Assembly: GCF_013009555.1 (NCBI RefSeq) | Contig: NZ_CP046176.1 | Span: 3,565,501-3,629,500 of the forward strand | Direction: 5' to 3' | DNA: 64,000 nucleotides | From: Phocaeicola dorei | GTDB lineage: Bacteria; Bacteroidota; Bacteroidia; Bacteroidales; Bacteroidaceae | In this document: positions 8,534-16,652 of the stretch, piece by piece | Numbering within the stretch: the stretch's first letter is position 1 | Layout of the letters: each line of letters begins with the position of its first letter | Notes under the pieces: generated by a model | What the model was told of the DNA's origin: nothing | The model's database searches: none | Seen by the model: only the letters and a program-made list of their open reading frames with translations | Program-made: the position numbers and the translations under genes

Positions 8534-9636
8534 ATTTGGGAAATATTGCGTCGTGAAATCAACTTACTGATATAAAGATTCATCAGTGTCCATACGGCCA
8601 CATCACAGAGGAACAGCACCGTATTGTTCAGATAGCTTACCAGAAACACATTGGAGGCACAAAACAAAAACGAAATGCATAGAATGGAAATCATCGCTTT
8701 ACGCGGTGTGAATCCCATGGCAAGAAACTTGTGATGAATATGTGTCTTATCCGGCATAAAGGGGTCTTTGCCACGACGTACACGGCCTAGAACCACCCTT
8801 ACCACATCCAGGCAGGGAACTAACAATACACTGAAAGATATCAATATGGCACCTTCATAATTAAAACCCGCCTCATACGTATTCATAGTGTATTGCACTG
8901 CCAGGAAACTTAATATATAGCCCAAGGTAAGACTTCCAGTATCTCCCATAAAGATTTTCCGTCCCCTGTCCGCATTTCCAAATACATTATAAAAAAAGAA
9001 CGGAAGCAACACTCCCACGGTAGTAAAAGCCAGCAATGCACTCATCCATCTGTCATCAATGACAGCCAGTGTGCCAAAGACGGACAATGCTACCATACTC
9101 AGTCCCGATGCCAGACCGTCAATGCCGTCTATTAGGTTGATTGCATTGGTGATAAAAATCACGAGCACCAAGGTAAGAGGAACACCGATGAAAGGAGAAA
9201 CCGCATGAATACCGAATAGCCCATAAAAATCATTGATGTACAATCCTGCCAACGGGAACATAGAAGCGGCAATCAACTGTACCAGAAACTTCTGACGATA
9301 GCGAACCCCTATCAAATCATCCGCAATACCCACAATGAACAGCAAGGTCAACCCCGTGCACATAAACAGAATTTGTACCCAATGCCGCGCTATGTCCACC
9401 AAGGAGACCCATCTTGTCATATAACAGATCCCTATCAGAAAAGTGCCAGTAAACAGGATAACGGGGAAAAAAGAAATTCCACCCAGCCGAGATACCGGTC
9501 TTTTGTGCACCTTCCGTGCGTCCGGAGTATCAAACAGACGTTTACGAAGAGAAATGATTAAAATACGGGGAATAATGATACGGGCAAGGACTACGGCTAT
9601 CAGAAAACCGCAGAATACTACTACAATATTCAACAT
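8530..9636 (-). CDS. WecA/MraY-type undecaprenyl-phosphate sugar-1-phosphate transferase
   Basis: A polytopic protein of 368 residues. Family motifs appear in order: VHKRPVSRLGG (43-53), the Asp pair in GIADDLIG (106-107), NAINLIDGIDG (164-174), MGDTGS (230-235) and THIHHK (298-303). The HIHH motif groups it with WecA/TagO-like enzymes that move a HexNAc-1-phosphate from UDP-sugar onto undecaprenyl phosphate. It would start repeat-unit synthesis at the inner membrane. Placement near the distal end of the locus is usual for Bacteroides capsule operons. The exact sugar cannot be read from sequence. Confidence 0.88.
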   Translation of the reverse strand: MLNIVVVFCGFLIAVVLARIIIPRILIISLRKRLFDTPDARKVHKRPVSRLGGISFFPVILFTGTFLIGICYMTRWVSLVDIARHWVQILFMCTGLTLLFIVGIADDLIGVRYRQKFLVQLIAASMFPLAGLYINDFYGLFGIHAVSPFIGVPLTLVLVIFITNAINLIDGIDGLASGLSMVALSVFGTLAVIDDRWMSALLAFTTVGVLLPFFFYNVFGNADRGRKIFMGDTGSLTLGYILSFLAVQYTMNTYEAGFNYEGAILISFSVLLVPCLDVVRVVLGRVRRGKDPFMPDKTHIHHKFLAMGFTPRKAMISILCISFLFCASNVFLVSYLNNTVLFLCDVAVWTLMNLYISKLISRRNISQI

Positions 9637-9747
9637 AATAAATCAGCTTGTTTTTTAAGTCTAGAATAAAATGAATGCTGCCTATGGAAGCACATAAAGC
9701 TTATAAAACCTTCATAAATAGATCTTTACAAGACAAAGTAATAAAAG

Positions 9748-10046
9748 TTATTTGAATAATTGACTTGCGGAATACACCCGAAGTATCAATATATATTGTT
9801 TAAACGAATCCCTAAAATTTATTATATCAATTTTGAAATGCATAAGTTTCTCCAACTCCTCTTTTATCTTTTCCAAAGTAAAAAATCAGATTTCTGAAGA
9901 GTGACAAATACATCCAAATCACTTGCCTCATCCTGTTGATTCCAAGCAAATGAGCCAAAAATCCCAAAAGGTTTAATTCCATATTTATAAGCGGAATCCT
10001 TTTTCAATCTTTTTAGAATAGATATAATTTCTATTGTACTCTTCAT
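9748..10046 (-). pseudogene. MNT-type nucleotidyltransferase, frameshifted
   Basis: From ATG 10046 the frame encodes the start of a minimal nucleotidyltransferase (GIFGSFAWNQQ, then SDLDVFV) and stops after 60 residues. Adding one base to the T6 run (plus-strand A run 9880-9885) restores TLEKIKEELEKLMHFKIDII and continues to TAA 9748-9750, about 99 residues in total, the normal family size. No HEPN partner lies beside it. It sits between a capsule glycosyltransferase and the WecA-like gene, an odd place for such a gene. Sequencing error in the homopolymer is the alternative. Confidence 0.75.
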
Positions 10047-10117
10047 TTTCTTATAACTGATGTTTCTTGCAAGGAAAAGAAATAGCTTCCTGTTTTCCCA
10101 ATAAAATGCAGATTTTC

Positions 10118-10894
10118 CTAACGGCTTACTGATTTATGCAGCAAAAGTTCCCCCACCTTATATATATACCTAATTCCCAAAAGAAACACATTGGTATAAA
10201 TGCCATTTTCACGGAACGCACGTAGATGCTCTTTCATAATCCATTTGTGTGAAACTACTCCCGAAGTACTGACTCCGCCCATTCGCATCGTCACCATATC
10301 TATCGGCAAGTATTTTATGCTGATATTGCCTTTATAAATCACTCGAAGTAGAAACTCAAAATCTGCTGCAATCCGATAATCCGTCTTATAACAACCGAAC
10401 TTTCCAAAATATTTCCTTCGCAAATAAAAGGAAGGATGAGCAGGCATAAAACCAAAACGCATCAGTTTCCTTTTAAACACCTTCGAAGAATAATAGCGGA
10501 CGCATTTATCCAACTTATCCGGATGTACAAAATGAACATCACCATAAACGGCTGCCAAGCGGTCATCCGTTTCAAAAGCCCGTACCACCTGTGCCAGCAC
10601 ATCTTTTCCGGTAAAGAAATCATCCGAATTAAGAATGCCCACCACATCACCGGTAGCCATCCTGATTCCTTTGTTCATGGCATCATAAAGTCCTTTATCC
10701 GGTTCGGAGATCCATCTTAAACGCCCGTTAAACTTCGGTTCGTATTCCTTGAGGACATCGATTGTGTGGTCTTTGGAAACACCATCTACAATGATGTATT
10801 CTATATCAAGGTGAGTTTGAGAAAGGACAGATTGAAGGGTGGAAAAAAGTGTGTTGCCGCTGTTGTAAGTGACGGTAATGAGAGAGATTGTCAT
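10118..10894 (-). CDS. GT2-family glycosyltransferase
   Basis: A 258-residue GT-A enzyme. The opening beta strand ISLITVTYNS (3-12), the motif EPDKGLYDAMNKG (64-76) and the NSDD metal-binding motif (89-92) place it with WcaA-like GT2 sugar transferases. A basic, hydrophobic C terminus suggests membrane association. Donor and acceptor are unknown. Its start overlaps the end of licD by 4 bp, so the two are likely cotranscribed and translationally coupled. Confidence 0.85.
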   Translation of the reverse strand: MTISLITVTYNSGNTLFSTLQSVLSQTHLDIEYIIVDGVSKDHTIDVLKEYEPKFNGRLRWISEPDKGLYDAMNKGIRMATGDVVGILNSDDFFTGKDVLAQVVRAFETDDRLAAVYGDVHFVHPDKLDKCVRYYSSKVFKRKLMRFGFMPAHPSFYLRRKYFGKFGCYKTDYRIAADFEFLLRVIYKGNISIKYLPIDMVTMRMGGVSTSGVVSHKWIMKEHLRAFRENGIYTNVFLLGIRYIYKVGELLLHKSVSR

Positions 10895-11604
10895 TCTTCT
10901 ATTTGTGGTAATAATTGTCCTAAGTTTTTATTCAATCTCATGCAGCATTTAGTATATAATGCTCTTTCTGATCTTTTTGCAATTAAAGAAAAAAGCCAAT
11001 CGGGCAAAACATCTTTTAAATGCTCTTTTACATTAAACATTGCAATTTTCCATTTGGGCATTTGATAATTATTCCATTGTAACGGAATGCGCCAATCTGC
11101 GCCGTACTCCCCCACCAAATACTCTTCATAATCTAACGGAACAGGAAAAGATATTCCCTTAAATTCTATTTGAGCTGTATTTATAAGATGCTTTTCTACA
11201 TTTACCCAACCTGAACAAATCCTATATCCTTCCTGCCAAGGACGATAAAAATAGAAATCAATATATTCGCCTTTTCTCATAACAGAAAGAAGATCTCGTC
11301 TATCATAACGACAAACTCGAAATCCCATTTTCATCAAGTCAGGCAATATATTCCAAAGAGCATTACGGTCTTCATCGAGAAAAGCAAGATCAATATCCTC
11401 GTCATGGTCTATAAAATCATGTTCACGAACAACTCCCAACAGAGTTCCGAAAGCTAGCTGAAATTTAATCCCGTTAGCATCCAATATAGATTTAAGAAGA
11501 CATAAGTTTTCAAATGCGATTTCCTTATCAATACGCTTTACACCTGGAAAAAGAGGAATGGTCTTATAACGAATAGCCCCATGAGAAGTCATAACACTAG
11601 GCAT
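10891..11604 (-). CDS. licD: LicD-family phosphotransferase
   Basis: A 237-residue LicD/fukutin-type protein. The signature GTLLGVVREHDFIDHDEDID spans residues 53-72 and carries the acidic residues thought to bind metal. LicD proteins move phosphocholine, or in relatives other phospho-alcohols, from a CDP donor onto a glycan. This locus also encodes a LicC-like cytidylyltransferase (16653-18464), a plausible source of the donor. It overlaps the following glycosyltransferase by 4 bp and starts 3 bp after the preceding one. The transferred group is inferred, not shown. Confidence 0.85.
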   Translation of the reverse strand: MPSVMTSHGAIRYKTIPLFPGVKRIDKEIAFENLCLLKSILDANGIKFQLAFGTLLGVVREHDFIDHDEDIDLAFLDEDRNALWNILPDLMKMGFRVCRYDRRDLLSVMRKGEYIDFYFYRPWQEGYRICSGWVNVEKHLINTAQIEFKGISFPVPLDYEEYLVGEYGADWRIPLQWNNYQMPKWKIAMFNVKEHLKDVLPDWLFSLIAKRSERALYTKCCMRLNKNLGQLLPQIEE

Positions 11605-11607
11605 AAT

Positions 11608-12534
11608 TTACCTCCTAATAATTTTCTTAACAGCATTCTTCCACACAAACGGGAACAGTTGCTTGATCCTATTAAACAATGTATTGTTACTATGATAAAA
11701 AGCCTTTTCAAATGGTATATAAGGAACCACATATTGCGGGTGGTTCAAAGGGAATTCTATATCCTTATGAGAAATATAACAAGAAGGAATGTTTCCTTGA
11801 GAAGTATGTGTTGCTTCAGCCCCAAAACCTATATTCGTTATCAGGCTATATTGAGGATAAATGCCAAGCATATTATGAGCTGCCATGGTAAAATACCATT
11901 GCCAGTCCCATGCACTCACATCATTGCAATCGATAGCCTTCATACGATATTTCCAATAGCGTACATCCTTTGCCTTATATCCCATATTCCTTATGATCGA
12001 ATCTTCATAAGCACTCTCTCGCCAATTCATATTCAAATCCATCAATTTCCATGCGCGTTTCCAAGTAGCCCATCCGTTAGTGGATTTATATCTGCTAAAT
12101 CCATAAGAATGTGGAATGGATATATTTTGTCGATAATTAGCTGCGTCAATCATTCCAATACGGTAATCATCCTTATAACGCACCAACAATTCTTCCGCAA
12201 AAGGATAAAAAGAATCTCGGAGCACACAATCATCTTCTATTATAATACCTTTATCCTCATTATCAAACAACCAATTTATGGCAGAATAAACTCCCACACA
12301 ACAACCAAGATTCTCTTTTTGAAATAGAGTATGAATCTCACAATCCCAATCTACCGCTTTCAAAATAGCCTGCCGAGTATCTTCCACTTTCTTGGCTTCA
12401 CCTTGTATATAAGAACGGGGACCATCACCAGCAACATAGAGTTTTTTAGGTTGTATCTTACGAATAGATTCAAAACTTTTAAGCGCAACATCTTTGCGTT
12501 TGAAAATAATAAATAGAATAGGAATGTTATACAT
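11608..12534 (-). CDS. GT-A-fold glycosyltransferase
   Basis: A 308-residue protein whose N-terminal strand IPILFIIFKRKDVALKS and acidic motif IIEDDCVL (Glu100-Asp101-Asp102) mark a nucleotide-diphospho-sugar transferase fold. The middle contains a Trp-rich STNGWATWKRAWK stretch also found in Bacteroides capsule transferases of this type. It is AT-rich like its neighbours and separated from both by only 3 bp. Donor and linkage are unknown. Confidence 0.75.
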   Translation of the reverse strand: MYNIPILFIIFKRKDVALKSFESIRKIQPKKLYVAGDGPRSYIQGEAKKVEDTRQAILKAVDWDCEIHTLFQKENLGCCVGVYSAINWLFDNEDKGIIIEDDCVLRDSFYPFAEELLVRYKDDYRIGMIDAANYRQNISIPHSYGFSRYKSTNGWATWKRAWKLMDLNMNWRESAYEDSIIRNMGYKAKDVRYWKYRMKAIDCNDVSAWDWQWYFTMAAHNMLGIYPQYSLITNIGFGAEATHTSQGNIPSCYISHKDIEFPLNHPQYVVPYIPFEKAFYHSNNTLFNRIKQLFPFVWKNAVKKIIRR

Positions 12535-12537
12535 AAC

Positions 12538-13428
12538 TTACCGCTTTTTTATTTCATCAATACGACGTTTACATTCATGAACAGCTTTATAAAAATTTAA
12601 ATTAATCTGATTCTTCAATCTTATTCTATTAAAGAAATACACAAACTCAAACAATGAAATCCTCTTTTCGAGACATTCTATCTCATCCAAATTATTTTTA
12701 CGATAATAATACAACTCTGAATCTAACGTCATTCTAAACTCATCATAAGAAAAAGATCTTTCTCCTGCTAAATGGAAATAATTCATATTCTTGTCAAAAG
12801 TTATTTCATATCCACTGTTTCTCAACCTTCGATTCAAGTCTTTCTCTTCACAATACATAAAAATCTTTTCATCAAACATGCCTATTTTTACAAATGGCTG
12901 CTTGCAAATAAAAAAACACGAACCATTTATATACATATCGCGGTTATCAAACTTAGATAATTTATTATATATACGAGATTTTATAGCGCATAAAAAAGGA
13001 TGCAAAAATGAATATGAAGGGTCAACATCAAACGATAAACCTTCTTTTCCTTTGTTATACCACTGTTTCATTCCCAATAAAGCTACTTCCTTATTAGAAT
13101 CAAAATAGTTTACCGCTTTTTTAAACAAAGGCTCTACCATTCTTACATCTGGATTCATTATCAGAATAATATCTCCCAAACTATTCTTTACTCCCATGTT
13201 ATTACCTTGACCATAACCACCATTTTTAGGATTATCTATCAATTTAGTTTGAGGATATAATCGATTAATAGACTCAAACATCAAATCTTTATTGCAACTA
13301 TTATTATCTACAATTATAACTTCTAATAAATCTCCAATATCATTATAACGATAAATTGAAGATAAACAATCATAAATGTGTTTCTCTGAATTATAGGTTA
13401 CAATAATAACAGAAACTCTCTTATGCAT
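12538..13428 (-). CDS. GT2-family glycosyltransferase, rhamnosyltransferase-like
   Basis: The protein opens with VSVIIVTYNSEKHIYDCLSS, then VDNNSC, the NNMGV motif and the metal-binding region MNPDVRM, followed by NGSCFFI, the layout of rhamnosyltransferase-like GT2 enzymes. I use the Met at 13428 (MHKRVSVII). Upstream Met codons at 13431 and 13455 would add a hydrophobic leader that lies inside the polymerase gene. Overlap with that gene is 8 bp with the chosen start. The substrate is unknown. Confidence 0.82.
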   Translation of the reverse strand: MHKRVSVIIVTYNSEKHIYDCLSSIYRYNDIGDLLEVIIVDNNSCNKDLMFESINRLYPQTKLIDNPKNGGYGQGNNMGVKNSLGDIILIMNPDVRMVEPLFKKAVNYFDSNKEVALLGMKQWYNKGKEGLSFDVDPSYSFLHPFLCAIKSRIYNKLSKFDNRDMYINGSCFFICKQPFVKIGMFDEKIFMYCEEKDLNRRLRNSGYEITFDKNMNYFHLAGERSFSYDEFRMTLDSELYYYRKNNLDEIECLEKRISLFEFVYFFNRIRLKNQINLNFYKAVHECKRRIDEIKKR

Positions 13429-14515
13429 CATATATAATTCTAATAAAAAAAACAAACTGAATGGTTACAGTACATAAGTATAATAAAGCACCTGATTTTC
13501 TATCTAAATATCTTTCAAACAAAATGTATAAAAGGAAGATAGAATAAATTAGGAAATAATCGGTGATACGTGAAATTTGCTCTATAGAATAAAACAAGGC
13601 AGTTCCTAACAAACCTACTAAATAAACATTTAAAGCTTTATAATATAAAATATTATTTGTCTTATAATGGATAAAAAACCATCCGATCACAAAATAAAAA
13701 ACACCTCTATACGGAATTGCATACGTTAGTTTATATAGTTCGTCTAGATAATAGGAATATTTAGCTAAATCTGTACCATCAAACATCCCAAATACAGATA
13801 TAATGCCCCCCAACAATATAGAAACGACATAAGGACTTAAACGTAAAATAAATATCAAAAACAATAGATTCCAAATAATAATATATATTTTAGAAGATTT
13901 TCGTCCCCCTATCCTATATATAACACAGGCAACAATACCTAAAAAAGAAGAATAATGGAAAGACAATGCAACAACAAAAAAACATCCTGCAAAAAACAAA
14001 TCTTTATAATTAAGCTGTGACTTAGATAAAAGAGAGGTTGCTAATAGTAAAATCGATAATGCAAGCCCAGCTCTGACAACTATGGCATTGTAAAACATTC
14101 CAAAAAATGAACTATAGAGAACCAAGAATAAAACTGAATTTAGCTTTTTATTATCTGGAGTATGCCATTTTCCCCAATTATTTAATGCGAAATAAATGAA
14201 TACATAATTAGTCAATGCTAAGAGAAAGAAATAGCCATTAAGATTTCCTCCTGCAATCTTTTTTAAAAAATGCGTATAATATTGAAAACCCGGTTCAAAT
14301 GAAAATAGCGAGATAGAAGACAAATCAAAAGCGGTAATTCCCGAATATAAAGCTGCATAGTTTTCAGTATCTTGAACAGAAAAATCACGTAATCCTATAA
14401 CAACAGATAGCATGGCAGCTATTATCCAATATATTTTATTATACCACCTATGGGGAGTATAAAATGAACAGGATACGCCCAATAACAATAGAAAAAAAAG
14501 TAGAGTTAAATTCAT
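13421..14515 (-). CDS. EpsG/Wzy-like polysaccharide polymerase
   Basis: A 364-residue protein with about ten hydrophobic segments and the EpsG-type features: an N-terminal helix, then GLRDFSVQDTENYAALYSG, and a long periplasmic-side region before the last helices. Proteins of this kind polymerise lipid-linked repeat units at the outer face of the inner membrane. Each locus has its own highly divergent version, so similarity is weak. It is very AT-rich, as is common for acquired capsule genes. Confidence 0.75.
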   Translation of the reverse strand: MNLTLLFFLLLLGVSCSFYTPHRWYNKIYWIIAAMLSVVIGLRDFSVQDTENYAALYSGITAFDLSSISLFSFEPGFQYYTHFLKKIAGGNLNGYFFLLALTNYVFIYFALNNWGKWHTPDNKKLNSVLFLVLYSSFFGMFYNAIVVRAGLALSILLLATSLLSKSQLNYKDLFFAGCFFVVALSFHYSSFLGIVACVIYRIGGRKSSKIYIIIWNLLFLIFILRLSPYVVSILLGGIISVFGMFDGTDLAKYSYYLDELYKLTYAIPYRGVFYFVIGWFFIHYKTNNILYYKALNVYLVGLLGTALFYSIEQISRITDYFLIYSIFLLYILFERYLDRKSGALLYLCTVTIQFVFFIRIIYDA

Positions 14516-14527
14516 AAGAAATTATTC

Positions 14528-15151
14528 TTATTCAATTTGGCGAATCACTCGACCTGGATTTCCTACAACAATTGAATTTCGAGGTACATCTTTTGTAACA
14601 ACTGTATTTGCACCAATTACACTGTTTTGTCCAATCTTTACATTAGGTAAAATAACACACCCTTCTCCTATCCAAACATTATCCTCTATTATAATATTAC
14701 CCTTAGAATATAATCTGCGCTCAATTGCTACCTTTTTTATATCTGTTTTATTTAATTTGCCATGAGAATGGTCAGAAATAAAAATATGACTTCCCAACAG
14801 TACATTATTACCAATTTTAAGTTGTCCTATTACGCCTATATGAACATCATTCCCCATTGCTACATTATCACCAATAATTATTGAAGGAGTATAATTTACG
14901 CCTTGATATAAATCTATCGCTTCTATCCGCCCCCGTTCACGCAAACTAAATTTGTCACCTATTAAAATATTCTTTCCACCATTTAAAATTAATGGATAAC
15001 AAAAACGCCCACCTTTTCCTATTGATTTGAAATGACATCTTACAATAGAAGAATATATTACATTTCTCAGATGCCATACTTCATGCATAATTTTCTCTGT
15101 AAAAACGAAAGATAACAGAAAACCTATAAAATTCAATAAAAACCTAAACAT
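14528..15151 (-). CDS. Left-handed beta-helix acyltransferase
   Basis: A 207-residue protein with a hydrophobic N terminus (about 4-18) and repeated hexapeptides forming a left-handed beta-helix (IIIGDNVAMGNDVHIG, IIIEDNVWIGEGCVILPN). It ends with the characteristic ANTVVTKDVPRNSIVVGNPG region. The SDHSHG stretch supplies a likely catalytic His. Such enzymes usually transfer acetyl groups from acetyl-CoA to sugars. It overlaps the flippase gene by 8 bp. Probably it O-acetylates the repeat unit. Confidence 0.85.
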   Translation of the reverse strand: MFRFLLNFIGFLLSFVFTEKIMHEVWHLRNVIYSSIVRCHFKSIGKGGRFCYPLILNGGKNILIGDKFSLRERGRIEAIDLYQGVNYTPSIIIGDNVAMGNDVHIGVIGQLKIGNNVLLGSHIFISDHSHGKLNKTDIKKVAIERRLYSKGNIIIEDNVWIGEGCVILPNVKIGQNSVIGANTVVTKDVPRNSIVVGNPGRVIRQIE

Positions 15152-16577
15152 ATTTTGTTATTGTTGAAAATATATACATGCATACAGAATTCTTTAATTT
15201 GCATTGGATCAATATATACCCTACCCATGCTATAAAAGAATAAAGAATGAACCATAAAAAATTCTTTTCCATACTCCCCAAAAACATACAGACATAGACC
15301 AAAGGAAAAATAAATGAAGCACAACACGATTTTTTTAAGCACCGCCAACTTATTGAATATAATTTCAATTTATATACATAATAAACACATGTAGCAGAAA
15401 CCATTATTTCACCTATTACAGAAGCCCACGCAGCACCACGAGCTCCCATGGAAGGTATTAATATAACATTAAATAAAAGATTAAAGATGACGCCACAGAC
15501 TGTTGCAATCAAATATCTTGATTCAAAAGAAGCTGTTGTCATTACCTGTATCCCTAAAAAATAAGAAAAGTTACTGACTACAAATAATACTGAACATATT
15601 CTTAGGGGCAATGTAGCTTCCCCAAAAGACTGACCAAAGAAGAATAGAATAAACAAATCAGCAATACAAAGGAAATAAGCCATTAATGGCCAAGAGCAAA
15701 AATTAATAACGTCAAAAGCACAATCCAACATTTTTCTATATTCAACGACATTGCCTATATTGTTGCAATAAGACAAACGAGGTAGCATAACCATTCCCAA
15801 AGATGTCATAATAGGCATTAGTATTCTAACAGATTTTATTGCTGATGAATATATGCCCAGTTCATAGAATGAAGACATAAATCCTAACATTACTGTATCT
15901 ATCATCAAATAAATCTGCATAGCAAGGGAAGAGAAGAAAAATAAAACGAGTCCTTTTAAATTTACTTTACAGTCGCTTAAATCCAATCGAATAGAGAACC
16001 CTTCTTTTATAAAAAAGTAGATGTTTATTATATAATTAATTAAAAAAGTCAGAGAGTTAAGTAGTACGTAAATAATTAAATCACTTTTGTTTTTCACTAA
16101 ACATAACAATCCTATCAATAAAACTAATTTTACAAATACGGAACGGAGGGAAATCAATTTAAATTTCTCCAATCCACTATAAAACCAATTTATGTCTAAT
16201 GCTGAAAAATAAAGAGGAATTCCTGCTATGAACAGCAAACACCTTATTTCGGTCAATTGTTGAATGCCAAACAGAGATAATAAAAAAATAAATGACACAA
16301 ATATCGATGAAATAATATTTATTGTAAACAACCGATTAAATAATCGATTACAAGATCGTTTATTGTCTTTTAATTTAGCTATTTCTCTACTTCCAAAAAG
16401 CGTCTTGCCTAAAGCCGCAAATAACACAAAATATTCAACCAAGGTTGTTACAAAACTGAATTCTCCAATCTGATCAACGCCTAAAATCCGACTTACATAT
16501 GGAATTGTAATTATTGGGAAAGCTATGTTTGAGATATTTAAGAGTATATTATATAGAAAATTTTTCTTTATTGACAT
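15144..16577 (-). CDS. Wzx-type polysaccharide flippase
   Basis: A 477-residue polytopic protein of the MATE/MOP superfamily. The family opening NFLYNILLNISNIAFPIITIPYVSRILG occupies residues 6-33 and about twelve to fourteen membrane helices follow. Wzx proteins move undecaprenyl-linked repeat units across the inner membrane, so with the Wzy-like polymerase this defines a Wzx/Wzy-dependent pathway. AT content is as high as in the polymerase. A 75-bp gap separates it from the cytidylyltransferase fusion upstream. Confidence 0.88.
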   Translation of the reverse strand: MSIKKNFLYNILLNISNIAFPIITIPYVSRILGVDQIGEFSFVTTLVEYFVLFAALGKTLFGSREIAKLKDNKRSCNRLFNRLFTINIISSIFVSFIFLLSLFGIQQLTEIRCLLFIAGIPLYFSALDINWFYSGLEKFKLISLRSVFVKLVLLIGLLCLVKNKSDLIIYVLLNSLTFLINYIINIYFFIKEGFSIRLDLSDCKVNLKGLVLFFFSSLAMQIYLMIDTVMLGFMSSFYELGIYSSAIKSVRILMPIMTSLGMVMLPRLSYCNNIGNVVEYRKMLDCAFDVINFCSWPLMAYFLCIADLFILFFFGQSFGEATLPLRICSVLFVVSNFSYFLGIQVMTTASFESRYLIATVCGVIFNLLFNVILIPSMGARGAAWASVIGEIMVSATCVYYVYKLKLYSISWRCLKKSCCASFIFPLVYVCMFLGSMEKNFLWFILYSFIAWVGYILIQCKLKNSVCMYIFSTITKYV

Positions 16578-16652
16578 AAGCTAAGCAATCATCTGTTTAT
16601 ACAGTAAAGAAGACTCTTATCTATTAGAAAAAATTAAAGATGCAGTCTTTCA

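Noticed and set aside
15133..15348. 71-codon minus-strand frame over the acetyltransferase-flippase junction
   Set aside because: Out-of-frame shadow of the flippase C terminus, which continues properly to 15144.
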